A stretch of DNA of 64,000 nt. Origin: Mesorhizobium australicum WSM2073. GTDB taxonomy: Bacteria; Pseudomonadota; Alphaproteobacteria; Rhizobiales; Rhizobiaceae. A program made the position numbers and the translations under genes. A model generated the notes under the pieces. That model did no database searches and was not told the origin of the DNA. It worked only from the letters and a program-made list of their open reading frames with translations. The stretch lies in assembly GCF_000230995.2 (NCBI RefSeq), contig NC_019973.1, positions 6,090,001 to 6,154,000 on the forward strand. The letters are read 5' to 3'. Within the stretch, counting starts at the first letter, position 1. Every line of letters starts with the position of its first letter. Positions 8,401 to 17,071 of the stretch are shown here, piece by piece.

Positions 8401-10925
8401 CTGAAGCCGACCGATATGCCGCCAACGCTGATTCCGAACTCGTCGCCAAACGGGGCGCCCATTGACCGGCGAGCAAGGCTCGCGAGGTTCGACCCGTTCC
8501 AAAGCACTGACCAATAGTCGGTGCCATTTTCGACCGCGAGGTACTCGACCTGATCCACCCCCGATGGCGATCGCACGAACAAGGTCATGATATCGGGGAC
8601 GCAGTCAGGGTCGAGCACACTGGCGGCAGGGCATGGCTTGCCTTGCTCGTCGGCGTCAGACAGGACACCCTGCGCCACCACATGCCAGCCCACCCGCAGT
8701 GGATGGAAGGGAGAGAGCAGGATGGCATCCGGCACCCGGGTCAGGCTGCGACCGCTTCCATCAAGCGAGGACACGGCGACGACATCGCACCAGGAAGCGA
8801 CCTCGGGTGCTGCAGCTAGCCAGGCATGATATGCATCAACATACCGCTCGACGACCGCTCTGAACCCTTCATCGCGCGCGGCCCACTCGCCAAGTCGGGC
8901 GATCTCGAAGACCCCGGACTGGTCGCCGTCCCCACGCACGCGATTGGCAATCTCCTCGCGCAAGGCGAGGAATTCCTCCGGCGGATTGAATTCGTCAGGC
9001 GCGGGGCGCGGGTCGCAGATGAACTTCCCTCCGGACATGATGGGCCCAGTCTCGAATCCCCACCTTGGCGGCGCCCAGTGCTCGCCATAGTCCTCCGCTA
9101 GCACAATTGGCTGGTAGGAATGCCGAACGGATTCGGGCGCCAGCAGCCAGTCCTGGAGCATCGTCGATCGGACCGCGCGGTTGACCTGGATAACCGCCTT
9201 GGCGTCGAAAGGCTCGATCGGGCGCCTGTTGGCCCGTATGAGGCGTTCGAACTCGCTTCGGCACCCAACTTCAGGCACGTCTTCGCAGGTCAGGTAGACG
9301 CGGCAAGTCTCATTGGAGAACGAGCCATCCCGGATCGGGCGGCCAAACCTGAAATCGACCTGCAGGTTCCCTTCCGCCTCGACCTCGAGCTGGAAGATCG
9401 AATCCCGGAGGCCGCGCACCACCAGTTGCGTAGCCGCCTCGGCCCGCCCGTCCGCTTGCTCCGCAGTGCTCGTCGCCGATAGCTCTAGCTCAATTCCGGG
9501 CGAAACAAAGACGAGGAGCTCATAGCGACCTTGACCTGGCAATGTAAGGCTCGATTCCCAGTCGGCTCCATTTCGCGCGGCACCCCTCGCGGGCTTGCGA
9601 GGACCGGTGAACTTCCTTGCTAGACGACAACCTACGAGTATTCCGGGTTGCCACGTCGCTAGCGACACGACCTTAATCGAGCCCGGCTTGAATCCCTCGG
9701 CCGTCGCCTTGTAGCTAATCGGATTCTTGTGCTGCGGCGGAGCCGCGTCCGACAGAACCTTGTCGGAGTCGGCCTCGATCTCACCTATCCCCTTTGATCC
9801 ACCGGCCGGTGTGCGCTGCACCTCGACTCGGGCACCGCTCTGATCGCTACCCTTCGTTGTGAACTTCAGGTCGACCCGATCCGTTACAATGGCAGGCATT
9901 GCCTTCCCAAGCGCAGCAATTGCGTTGACGCATTCCATGACAATGTCGCCAGAGACCGCCGGCTCCTCGGCGAGTAACTCCGACCACTTCTCGACGTCCA
10001 GAAAGCTCCACCAGTCTGGCGGACGGCCAAGCTCCAGGCCCTGCATCGGCGCATAGAAGGCCGCGGTCGCACGATCGAAGGCGCTCTGGACCTGCCAGCC
10101 TGCCCTTATATGGGCGTGGAACTGCTCGAGCGCGGCCCGCTCATCGTCCGTGGCACCGTCTGCCAGACGGTCGATGCCATTGCGGAACCCGTCAGCCATC
10201 GCGTCGGCAATCTTGTCCAGCGTTCCAAGCTGGTCGCGAGCCGACAGGGACCCATCGCGCCGTGGAGGCACCCCGCACGCTAGGCTCACTCCAAATCCAG
10301 CCGAGAGGCTGAGTCCCCGGTCGATCGCGAACAGCCGGGCGACGACGTTCCACGCCCCCTTGCGGACAGAGCGGTCGGGGTCCACTTCGTCGGCCGCGCG
10401 AGCAGCGGCTTCGACTAGCAGGCGACCTTCTTCCACCATTGCCTCGGTCAAGCCGGCGCGCGCGAGGCCATCGGAGACGACGCGTTGGACGAAGGCGTCG
10501 TCCCACCAGCTCTCGAAAGTTGCGTTTCCTCCGTTGCTGGCCTCCGCGACCCCAAACCTGTCGGTCGTCGACGACACGGACAGGATACTGTGCTCGCCCG
10601 GCGGCACGAGTGCCACGAAGCTCGGCAGCTCGGGTAGGTTCCTGAGGTCCAGCAAATGCGTTTCGTCACATCTGCCCGACTCACCGATACCAGGGTTTCC
10701 CCCTGGCAGCTGTGCACGCGGAACCTGCAGAAGATAGGGCGGCCGCGATCCCGCAACAGACTCGGCTTCGCGGACGAGATGGTCGAACACCTTCGAGAGG
10801 ATCTCGAGCGGCGGCCCGTGGAAGACAAGCCTAACCTCAGCCTGCCCCGTAGTCCTGCGATCCGGTGGCGCGATGCCTACCTGCGCAGAAACATAGTCGG
10901 CAAGCGCTTGCGCGATTGCATTCAT
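5412..10925 (-). CDS. Giant DptH-like protein: PD-(D/E)xK nuclease motif plus HerA/FtsK-type ATPase
   Basis: This is an 1837-residue protein. The first ~1200 residues match nothing I recognise. A nuclease-like motif lies near residues 1220-1240: RPDLMVLGID, then a strand and PIEVKCR (D...ExK). After a proline- and acid-rich linker comes an ATPase domain with Walker A GDLGTGKT near residue 1495, Walker B YLLVDEAD near 1718, and ASQYLRHF as a likely sensor. This matches HerA-FtsK translocases and the size and design of DptH/DndH. It starts with ATGA overlap on the preceding gene. I infer that it is the translocating nuclease of a restriction module. Homology to DptH is inferred from architecture only. 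Confidence 0.65.
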   Translation of the reverse strand: MNAIAQALADYVSAQVGIAPPDRRTTGQAEVRLVFHGPPLEILSKVFDHLVREAESVAGSRPPYLLQVPRAQLPGGNPGIGESGRCDETHLLDLRNLPELPSFVALVPPGEHSILSVSSTTDRFGVAEASNGGNATFESWWDDAFVQRVVSDGLARAGLTEAMVEEGRLLVEAAARAADEVDPDRSVRKGAWNVVARLFAIDRGLSLSAGFGVSLACGVPPRRDGSLSARDQLGTLDKIADAMADGFRNGIDRLADGATDDERAALEQFHAHIRAGWQVQSAFDRATAAFYAPMQGLELGRPPDWWSFLDVEKWSELLAEEPAVSGDIVMECVNAIAALGKAMPAIVTDRVDLKFTTKGSDQSGARVEVQRTPAGGSKGIGEIEADSDKVLSDAAPPQHKNPISYKATAEGFKPGSIKVVSLATWQPGILVGCRLARKFTGPRKPARGAARNGADWESSLTLPGQGRYELLVFVSPGIELELSATSTAEQADGRAEAATQLVVRGLRDSIFQLEVEAEGNLQVDFRFGRPIRDGSFSNETCRVYLTCEDVPEVGCRSEFERLIRANRRPIEPFDAKAVIQVNRAVRSTMLQDWLLAPESVRHSYQPIVLAEDYGEHWAPPRWGFETGPIMSGGKFICDPRPAPDEFNPPEEFLALREEIANRVRGDGDQSGVFEIARLGEWAARDEGFRAVVERYVDAYHAWLAAAPEVASWCDVVAVSSLDGSGRSLTRVPDAILLSPFHPLRVGWHVVAQGVLSDADEQGKPCPAASVLDPDCVPDIMTLFVRSPSGVDQVEYLAVENGTDYWSVLWNGSNLASLARRSMGAPFGDEFGISVGGISVGFSAAQVVRALDDVSELLAAKPVFSIAVSSAGGATDACNDGLIEWCTTRFQPEAKRPRSRATGQRLVEIFDDRTDDARPDDAKIANLSEDTRNAVRWYSVQPPRSIPDLGIIAQLDMTEPGIAAVDQRTPLGFGALSRHRIRRQLPRIFLNESRQSTPPAQSGDVLADKIGGLTAAMENLSATRVGLQFAPNVHEVRHMLQGRRTDFVAVSSSAIDPACFLGGWLDGAYLWDYELPSYSHRSGDTNGYYLISQVTDADREALAKALDRLPGCKGIEPAKVKDVLLEVARRGIPTIKGLAGDDAGATGDLGVLVAVRLLQDKFRAEAGCSGGVLPVLKGSEDEPAIAIVVPVDPFRGYIGDLCRTLGKDRKDLTLLRPDLMVLGIDFAGGLRIKLTPIEVKCRPTASFAAGDAVEALEQAKALSSLLHAMAPHPDQPRLWGLAFQHLMLSIIGFGMRVYSQQDDVKGHSAEWSKLHERVAKAILDGDDCVEIDQRGRLVIVDESPSSAPRDHDGDGFDETIVIGREDAGQIVAGDPSSFYAMVKARVGDWALMPVPAGQVAKADSDESGKPTTLASPPVEAPPDESNGPESDPASPTLPPAISIVTNSPSAAVDCNAEEQGSGVVLEVGKAVDGFKPRELSLNISDTRLNQLNMGVVGDLGTGKTQLLKSLIAQISAAGPANRGIRPRFLIFDYKRDYSSEDFVAATGARVVRPHRLPLNLFDTRTIGDVPTPWLDRFRFFADVLGKIYPGIGPVQRDKLKRAVREAYDAAPQGAPPTLRDVHAAYAAILDGKSDSPMAIIDDLMDMEIFEPDQTRTVPFDQFLNGVVVIALDALGQDDHSKNMLVAVMLNMFYENMLRTPKRPFLGSNPQLRAIDSYLLVDEADNIMRYEFDVLRKLLLQGREFGTGIILASQYLRHFKAGATDYREPLLTWFVHKVPNVTAAELSALGLAASAGEVAERVKTLANHQCLYKSFDVPGEIIRGFPFFELLQTRLPREE

Positions 10926-12445
10926 GGCTGCCCCCTTCCGCTAACCGGCGACAACCGGAACGGCGGCACGAGCAGCATGCCGCTCTCAGCATCAGGGCTG
11001 TCGAGCACGAGGCCGAGCATCCTCAGCTGCTGGCCGAGGTCATTCTGGGGGATGTCCCTGTGGGCCATGCTGACACCATATTGCGCCAGATGCTGGGCGA
11101 GCCGGTGGACCGATCGAGGGCCGCCAACGCCAGCAAGGGAACAATGCACCAGTGCAAGTACGGCCACCGGGCCGAGAGACACGATCCACGGGCTATTCGC
11201 ACTGGCGCCAGCCTTCTTCAGGACGTAACCTTGGTCGTAGCCCCTGAGCGTGGGATTAGCTGTTTGGCGCTGACCAAGCACGTGTCGGACGAACTCGTTA
11301 ATATTCGAGCCGATGCCTTTCCGGCAAAGGAGCGTGCGCGTTTCCCTGTCCTCTAGACTGGCAACGACATCCCGAACCCCGGTCCCTTCGAGGCGAGTCC
11401 GGTTTGCGCGGACTTGGTCGCAAAGTTCCGCCAGGCCATGCGAGGACGACAGGCCATCCGCTGGCGCGATCCCTAATGAATCCAAAGCCCACAGGGTTGT
11501 ATTAATACCGAGGCGCGCAGCAAGGAAGCGGGAGACGCTGTCTCGGATCGAGGGCAAGGCCTTGTTTCCGTAGGGAAGACAAGCGAGGCGCTCGGGGTAC
11601 AATGCAACGCGCGAGGCCTCCGCGCCCTCGGGACCTTCTCCGTCTAGGGCCGAAGACAGCGCTATCCACGCGCGAGAGTGGACCTCGCACAGCCAAACGA
11701 CGTGGGCGACCGCACCTAGGCGAATGACAGCCTCCAGCAAGCTGGTCCACTGGCGGCGCGTCATTGCCGACTTTGCCGCGATCACGGCCCGGACGTCATG
11801 GACGAACTGGCGCGCGGGAAACACGTCGATGCTGGCGTCATCCCTCGCCATTACGGGGTCGGCGCGCGGGGTTGCTAGATGCCAGTTGGGCTTCGGCACC
11901 CACGCCTCCACCTCAGCTTGCAGGAACCGGGCAAACACATCATCCTCGTTGCCAACTGACAGCGCCTCGAAGAAGGCTCGCCAGATAGCCTCTGCTGCAG
12001 CCGAATCGCTGGACCCCAGCCAAACCATTCGCTTGACAAGCTGGCCGGCGGTCCAAGGATTGCCAGCCAGTCGCGCCGACCCAGAGAAGACGCTCAGCTG
12101 CGGCACCAGCGGCATCACCTGGAGGAAGCGCTTGGTCGATTGGTTCGGGAGCTTTGGGCTTTCAAGGATAGAGCCGAGCAATGAGCTGAAGGAATCCGGG
12201 TCAAGAGTGGAGCGGTCAGGTCCCTTTCCGCGTTCCCGAGCACGCTTGATCGCGCGGTCGAGATCGCGGCCGCTCTGTGGCACCGTACGTTCGGTCGCGC
12301 CCTCGAGGCCGATCACCCGGTACACGGAGGAGAGGATCACCTCCGAGCTGGCGTATTCCGGCGCTGGCGTCATCGCTAGCCGTGCCTTCGAGTAGGCTTC
12401 GTGCGAGTTCGCCCATGGTGCATCGCGGAACTGCGCAAACGTCAT
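10922..12445 (-). CDS. Uncharacterised protein in DptG position
   Basis: This is a 507-residue soluble protein with no motif I recognise. It overlaps both neighbours by ATGA, so translation is coupled with the ATPase before it and the giant nuclease-ATPase after it. In phosphorothioation-dependent restriction operons the equivalent middle gene is dptG, also of unknown fold and around 400-500 residues. Its place and length are the only reasons for comparing it with DptG. It could be an adaptor joining the two ATPases. Confidence 0.55.
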   Translation of the reverse strand: MTFAQFRDAPWANSHEAYSKARLAMTPAPEYASSEVILSSVYRVIGLEGATERTVPQSGRDLDRAIKRARERGKGPDRSTLDPDSFSSLLGSILESPKLPNQSTKRFLQVMPLVPQLSVFSGSARLAGNPWTAGQLVKRMVWLGSSDSAAAEAIWRAFFEALSVGNEDDVFARFLQAEVEAWVPKPNWHLATPRADPVMARDDASIDVFPARQFVHDVRAVIAAKSAMTRRQWTSLLEAVIRLGAVAHVVWLCEVHSRAWIALSSALDGEGPEGAEASRVALYPERLACLPYGNKALPSIRDSVSRFLAARLGINTTLWALDSLGIAPADGLSSSHGLAELCDQVRANRTRLEGTGVRDVVASLEDRETRTLLCRKGIGSNINEFVRHVLGQRQTANPTLRGYDQGYVLKKAGASANSPWIVSLGPVAVLALVHCSLAGVGGPRSVHRLAQHLAQYGVSMAHRDIPQNDLGQQLRMLGLVLDSPDAESGMLLVPPFRLSPVSGRGQP

Positions 12446-14544
12446 CGCCGCCCAGTCTCCCTGAGCAAGCCAAATCCCTCCCGCCGCTGCTGGACAGTGA
12501 TTCCGCCAGTGCCGAGCCTGATCTCGGCGCGAGGTAGTACCACCGCATCCCGGACGATCGGACCGCCAAGGCGAGCGCCCGTTGTATCAAGTAGCGCAAG
12601 GACGGACCGCGGAAGGGACGCGACCGACATGCCGCGATCGACCTCCTTCACTGCCTTGAATAGGTCGTAGGTCAGGGCGATCTTCTGGGCTGACGCGCCA
12701 TCGCCGACTTCCAGGAAGCGGAGCGGCGAGCGTGGGCGTCCCTCCTGCACGGTATCTGTTGGCTGAACGTGGCGCCGTTGGACGACAAGCGTCGCGCGCC
12801 TCGTCGGTGGGGGCAATGGCTGCCCGAACGTCGTCGTAAGTGACACCTCAAAGTCCTGATTCTTGTTAAGGAGCCGCTCTACATCCCGCGCCACTTCGAA
12901 GACCCCATCGCCGCCATCGTCCACGATCTTCTGGAATTCACGAAGCACCTCAGCATCCAAGACAGTAGCGGTCCTTGCGCCAATGCTCCGCCGTACCAAG
13001 CGGCAGGCAAAATCACGGACTAGACGCTGCACGCGAGTGGCGACGGCAGGTTTTTTCCGGCGCACCTGCTGCTTCGAGAGGAAGGAATCCAGCTCAGCAA
13101 GCCTACCGAGGAGGTCGGTCTCGATGCCGGAGAGCACGCGCGACTTCTTGAGGTGGTCCAGCCCCTCAGCGACCGAGCGGCTAAACCGTGTGTCGAAGTC
13201 ACGGAGCACGTAGGTCCTTCCGTGCGTTGCCGCCGCCTCGCTTTCTGGGCTTGCCAGCGCCGGGTCGAGCAGCTGGTCGAAACCGTCAAGTAGGCCGGAG
13301 ATCATTGTTGGCAAATAGGAAGCTCTACGAGACGCAAGGAACCATTGCAGACCCATGGCAGTGTTGTTTTCCTTGAGGCCGAGCTCGGTGAGGTCGCGCA
13401 GCAGGGCCTGACCCGCCTCCTTGTCCCAGCCGTGGAAGAGGGCGTGCTGGTATTGCGAGCCGACGAGCCGGAAGAGGGCGGTGGAGCTGTCCTTGCGCGG
13501 GCGAGCGTTTGCCACGGCCTCCTGGTCAAGCTGCAGGAGTGACGCCGCCCATTCGCATGGGGAACTTTCGTCGAGGGAAGCATCCTCGCGATGCCCTGCC
13601 AGCAGGTATGAAACGAGCGAGAACAAGTCACGGAAACTCCACCGCTTCCCACTCCCTATCTCGAACCACCTTAGCATCTGCTGCAGCGCTGCTGCCGGCC
13701 GCTCCTGCGCGAGATGCGACCGGCTTCCGCAAAATGGGCAATGCGCTCCGGCGGCACACGTGCCCGGCTGCGGCCAGAGACTGGCGTCAATGGCCTTCCG
13801 GAAGATCTCGACGGCCGGAGCCGGGTCGCCGTTCTCGGTACCAGCGAGCAGCGACTCCATGTCCATCGGCCACACTGCAACGTCCGGATAATCGTCGAGA
13901 GGCCAGCAGGCAGGAGCGTCGGGCGACAGGCTTACCGCCTGGCTGGTGCATTCCAGAAGCCTGCGCGCTTCGTCCGCGCCTGCCTCGATGGCAGTTATAA
14001 GCGCATCGTCGAGCACGCCTCGGTTTACGCAGCAAAGGTAAAGCTCGCGCGAATCCGTGGTTGCGGATGCCAGCTCGCTAAGGAGCATCATGGCCGGCGA
14101 CTGGCCCGACGAGCCTGCGATGACCGAGGCGTCCTGAACAATGGAAAGTGGCAGGCTTCTGGTCCGCGATGCAAACGCCCCTGCATCGATCGTGATCGTC
14201 CGCGGTACTTTCTCTCCCTCGGGTCTGAAGGCGATCTCAAGTGCGCTGAGCAGCTTACCGTCGCAGCCGAGGGCAGCGTCGAGCCAGATCATCGTCGACT
14301 CGATTGCTTCGGTCTTGCCGTTGCCCGGCCCACCGACGAGGAGAATGACCCGCGGCGTTCCCTCCTTGCCGGCGCCAATGTCCGCGCACCATTGCTGGAG
14401 GCGCGATAGCAGGTTCGTCTTGAAGACCGCAGCACCCGGCCGGCCGCTTTTCTCATCGAACAAGCGTCGGACACCGCCGGAGCGGTTTCCCGCCCACCTG
14501 AGCAATTGCGCAGGGTAAGTCGCCGCGGTTTCGGTGATCTCCAT
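12442..14544 (-). CDS. P-loop ATPase in DptF position
   Basis: This is a 700-residue protein with Walker A GGPGNGKTE near residue 72. A cysteine cluster (GTC, HCPFCG, then SRSH) near residues 262-278 looks like a zinc-binding knuckle. The C-terminal half has no recognisable domain. It begins 3 bases after the methylase stop and overlaps the next gene by ATGA. DptF in phosphorothioation-linked restriction is also an ATP-binding protein at the head of a three-gene set, so I infer an analogous regulatory or target-sensing role. AAA or STAND subclass cannot be settled by eye. Confidence 0.6.
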   Translation of the reverse strand: MEITETAATYPAQLLRWAGNRSGGVRRLFDEKSGRPGAAVFKTNLLSRLQQWCADIGAGKEGTPRVILLVGGPGNGKTEAIESTMIWLDAALGCDGKLLSALEIAFRPEGEKVPRTITIDAGAFASRTRSLPLSIVQDASVIAGSSGQSPAMMLLSELASATTDSRELYLCCVNRGVLDDALITAIEAGADEARRLLECTSQAVSLSPDAPACWPLDDYPDVAVWPMDMESLLAGTENGDPAPAVEIFRKAIDASLWPQPGTCAAGAHCPFCGSRSHLAQERPAAALQQMLRWFEIGSGKRWSFRDLFSLVSYLLAGHREDASLDESSPCEWAASLLQLDQEAVANARPRKDSSTALFRLVGSQYQHALFHGWDKEAGQALLRDLTELGLKENNTAMGLQWFLASRRASYLPTMISGLLDGFDQLLDPALASPESEAAATHGRTYVLRDFDTRFSRSVAEGLDHLKKSRVLSGIETDLLGRLAELDSFLSKQQVRRKKPAVATRVQRLVRDFACRLVRRSIGARTATVLDAEVLREFQKIVDDGGDGVFEVARDVERLLNKNQDFEVSLTTTFGQPLPPPTRRATLVVQRRHVQPTDTVQEGRPRSPLRFLEVGDGASAQKIALTYDLFKAVKEVDRGMSVASLPRSVLALLDTTGARLGGPIVRDAVVLPRAEIRLGTGGITVQQRREGFGLLRETGRR

Positions 14545-14547
14545 GCG

Positions 14548-15873
14548 CTAGCCTAACGCCGCCATGGTCGGGCGCTTTCGGGCCTGCCCGAAGACCTTCC
14601 TGCCAATCTCTATCTCGTCGAGCGCCTTGCAGAGTGCACTTCCGATTGCCCGCGCGAGGTAGGGCGGCACCGCGTTACCGACCTGGGTATAGCGAGGGCA
14701 TTCCTTGGTTCGGCGATCGCCGCCAGTGGTGAACTTGCCCTTGAACTGGAACCAATCCGGGAAGGATTGCAAACGCGCGCTCTCACGGACCGTCAGGATG
14801 CGAGGCTCGGAATAATGCAGCACGTCGTCTGGAAGCGTCGTAATCGTTGGCGCCGGTTCAGTCGGAGACATCGGGTAGATGCGGTGTTTCTTCAGTCCGT
14901 AGCCGCGCCGCGCTTCGTCGTCCATGCGGACACCACGCCGGCATTCCGCAAGGATTCGCCCAAAGCGCTCGCGCACGTCGTCGCGGTGCCGGGCGAGGCG
15001 CATGCTATCAGGCTGGCGCTCGTGATCGCCGCGCATAAGGCGTTGATAGCGAGTTGCAGGCTCGCCCCGGCGCGCCTCCTGAAAGCCGCGAGGGGACTCA
15101 GGATCTTCGCAAGGGCGTAGTTGCACTCCGGCGATTTCAAGATCCGAGATCGCTTCCCTGGCGGATATAGCGTCAGGCAGGCCGAGCTGCTCGAGCTGGG
15201 ATGCGCGAACCTCTTCGAGCAGTTCGAAGAGGCGACGAACACCCCCTTCCAGCCAGCCTGCCAGATCCTGCCGGACTCCAATGGCAATGAGGCGAGACCG
15301 CTTCTGCGGCACCCCGAAGCGAGAGGCGTCGACCAGCTCTGCCTCGACCCTGTAGCCAACACCATCCAGGCTCTCGACGAGCCTGTCGTAGAAGGAACGC
15401 TTCTTGGGCGCGGGACCGACCTGCAACTCGACGACGTTCGAGGGCCGATGCACGACGCGCATCCCGGGTACGTTCTCTAGGATGAGGGCCGCGGGCCGGA
15501 TCGCGTCGACCGCTTCGACATATTTGTGGAAAAGCTGGTTTCGCGGGTCATCCTCGACCCGCCGCCCGGCGAAGCTGAAGCCCTGGCACGGCGGCCCACC
15601 CGCGAGCACATCGACCTTGCCGCGCAGCTCCAACAGGTCGGCCTTGTGCTCCTCCAACAGTTCGTCAATGCCCCAAGCACGTTGTTCAAGCCAAGTCGGC
15701 CATTCAAAAGCATGGCCCCTATTGGAGGACTTGGAAACGAAGTTCGCATGGAAGGTCCGGAATGCCATATGGTCGCGCTCAACTGCGAACAGGCCTTGCA
15801 TGCCGGCCATCGAGAGCCCGAGCGACAATCCACCGCATCCAGAGAACAAATCTACGAACCTACGGTCCTTCAT
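14548..15873 (-). CDS. dcm: DNA (cytosine-5) methyltransferase
   Basis: This is a 441-residue C5 methylase with motifs in canonical order: DLFSGCGGLS (motif I, SAM binding), GGPPCQGFSFAGRR (motif IV, catalytic Cys), ENVPGM (motif VI), QKRSRLIAIG (motif VIII) and QVGNAVPPYLARAIG (motif X). The target-recognition region between VIII and IX is long and its specificity cannot be read. I chose ATG 15873 over TTG 15879. The gene heads an operon ending in vsr. It probably marks self DNA for the nuclease module between them, and vsr repairs the mutations it causes. Confidence 0.93.
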   Translation of the reverse strand: MKDRRFVDLFSGCGGLSLGLSMAGMQGLFAVERDHMAFRTFHANFVSKSSNRGHAFEWPTWLEQRAWGIDELLEEHKADLLELRGKVDVLAGGPPCQGFSFAGRRVEDDPRNQLFHKYVEAVDAIRPAALILENVPGMRVVHRPSNVVELQVGPAPKKRSFYDRLVESLDGVGYRVEAELVDASRFGVPQKRSRLIAIGVRQDLAGWLEGGVRRLFELLEEVRASQLEQLGLPDAISAREAISDLEIAGVQLRPCEDPESPRGFQEARRGEPATRYQRLMRGDHERQPDSMRLARHRDDVRERFGRILAECRRGVRMDDEARRGYGLKKHRIYPMSPTEPAPTITTLPDDVLHYSEPRILTVRESARLQSFPDWFQFKGKFTTGGDRRTKECPRYTQVGNAVPPYLARAIGSALCKALDEIEIGRKVFGQARKRPTMAALG

Positions 15874-16199
15874 CGGCAACGCTCATCCAATTCTTGCCCA
15901 GCACTTTGCGGGCAAGCTAAAACGAGGAACCGAACTTCGTTCTTCTTGGGCTCGATAGACGCGAATCTTTCCCCATGCGAGGCCAAGGCATAGCAAGGAA
16001 TGCCAGCCACTTCCACCGAGATTGTGATTGATCTAGCACGATTACACGCGCCGAGACCCGGCGGCCTTCTGGCTCCTCGTCCGTCCTTTGCCTCGCCTAA
16101 CGCGTGGGCCAAGGGCCAAGAGGGCACCCCCTTCGTAAAGCCGCCCACTTAGACCGGATACGCGCGGCGAAAAGAAAGTTACATTGTAGCTGCACTGGG
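15874..16199. other. Leader region of the methylase operon, with one doubtful small ORF
   Basis: No recognisable gene lies here. On the minus strand a frame open from 16148 ends in TGA at 15870-15872, overlapping the methylase ATG as ATGA. That is the same coupling used inside the operon. The last ~48 residues could be read from a GTG, but I see no family resemblance or clear ribosome-binding site. The region should also hold the operon promoter, which I could not locate. Confidence 0.3.
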
Positions 16200-16492
16200 C
16201 TATGTCGCCTCCCACACTTGGTTCAATATCCGCGCTGCGAGAGCGGCCTTGTCCTGGGGCAGGAAACGCCCGTAATGATGCGCAACCATATCGGGAGTGT
16301 CCTGATGGCGTAGCTCGCTTGTTCATAAGAGCCTGTCCGCTTGAGGATGCTCGTAGCCAACACATCACGGACATTGTGCGGCCCGTGAGGGAGCAGGCCA
16401 GCAATTGCGCCCCGTCCAGCGAATGGATTGTAGATACCATATCGTTGGATTGCGAGGCGCCAAGCCTCGTAAAAGTGTTCTGATCGTATGAC
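16200..16492 (-). pseudogene. C-terminal remnant of a tyrosine recombinase (phage-type integrase)
   Basis: Read from 16492, the strand encodes HFYEAWRLAIQRYG, then LLPHGPHNVRDVLATSILK and TGSYEQASYAI. After a one-base loss near 16303, the other frame continues with DTPDMVAHHYGRFL and ALAARILNQVWEA. The HxxR and the HHYG tyrosine are the second-half catalytic residues of tyrosine recombinases. A TGA stop just upstream at 16496-16498 and the missing N-terminal half show it is dead. It may be the former integrase of an element in this island. Confidence 0.75.
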
Positions 16493-16498
16493 GCGTCA

Positions 16499-17071
16499 TT
16501 GCTCGTCGCTTTCATCGTCTTGATAGAGGACGTGCCAGGGTCGTCAGCTTTTCCCCGGAAGCGTGCGCCGATACCCGATTCTTGGCTTGACGGCGCTTGC
16601 GCTTCGTCGGCGCCTACCTCGACAACTCGGTCAGCCGTTCGATTCGGCCCAAAACCACCATGTCCGTCCTGCTTGGACGCCGGTTAGACCGGCGGGTTTC
16701 GGCTGCGTAAAACTAGTTAGCCGCGGCAAACGCGAGGGGCTCAGCGCCGCATCCGATACCTTAATCCCAGCCTTCGACGACCACAGTCAGTTTCCAAAAC
16801 CTACCCCCCAACGTTCCGCATTTGGCTTTAGGGGTAGAAAGCAGACAGGCTGTCGGCTGCTACGACACTCAACGCAAAAAGCGGACCTCCGTCATTCTAT
16901 GCCAAGTGTGAAAATAGCCCGCTGCGCCCGATGGCAAAGAGTAAGGCCATACATGACGACGACCTGACGACTGTGTCGTGTTAGAGCTTAGGGCCGGTTA
17001 TAGTCAAGGAACACTGTTTCTGATACTTGCGGCCCGATAGATGCGATTTGGTGCCAGCTGTGGGGCTGAAA
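16499..17071. other. Gene-free stretch between integrase remnant and hamA
   Basis: Several frames are open for 60-130 codons, but none shows a family motif or a convincing start. The left part probably contains further decayed integrase sequence, because the remnant reading frame is interrupted at 16496 and fragments resume in other frames. The right part should carry the promoter of the Hachiman operon; I see no clear -35/-10 pair. Confidence 0.4.

Noticed and set aside
16563..16967. 134-codon frame between the integrase remnant and hamA
   Set aside because: No ribosome-binding site, no recognisable domain, and a composition like decayed non-coding DNA.
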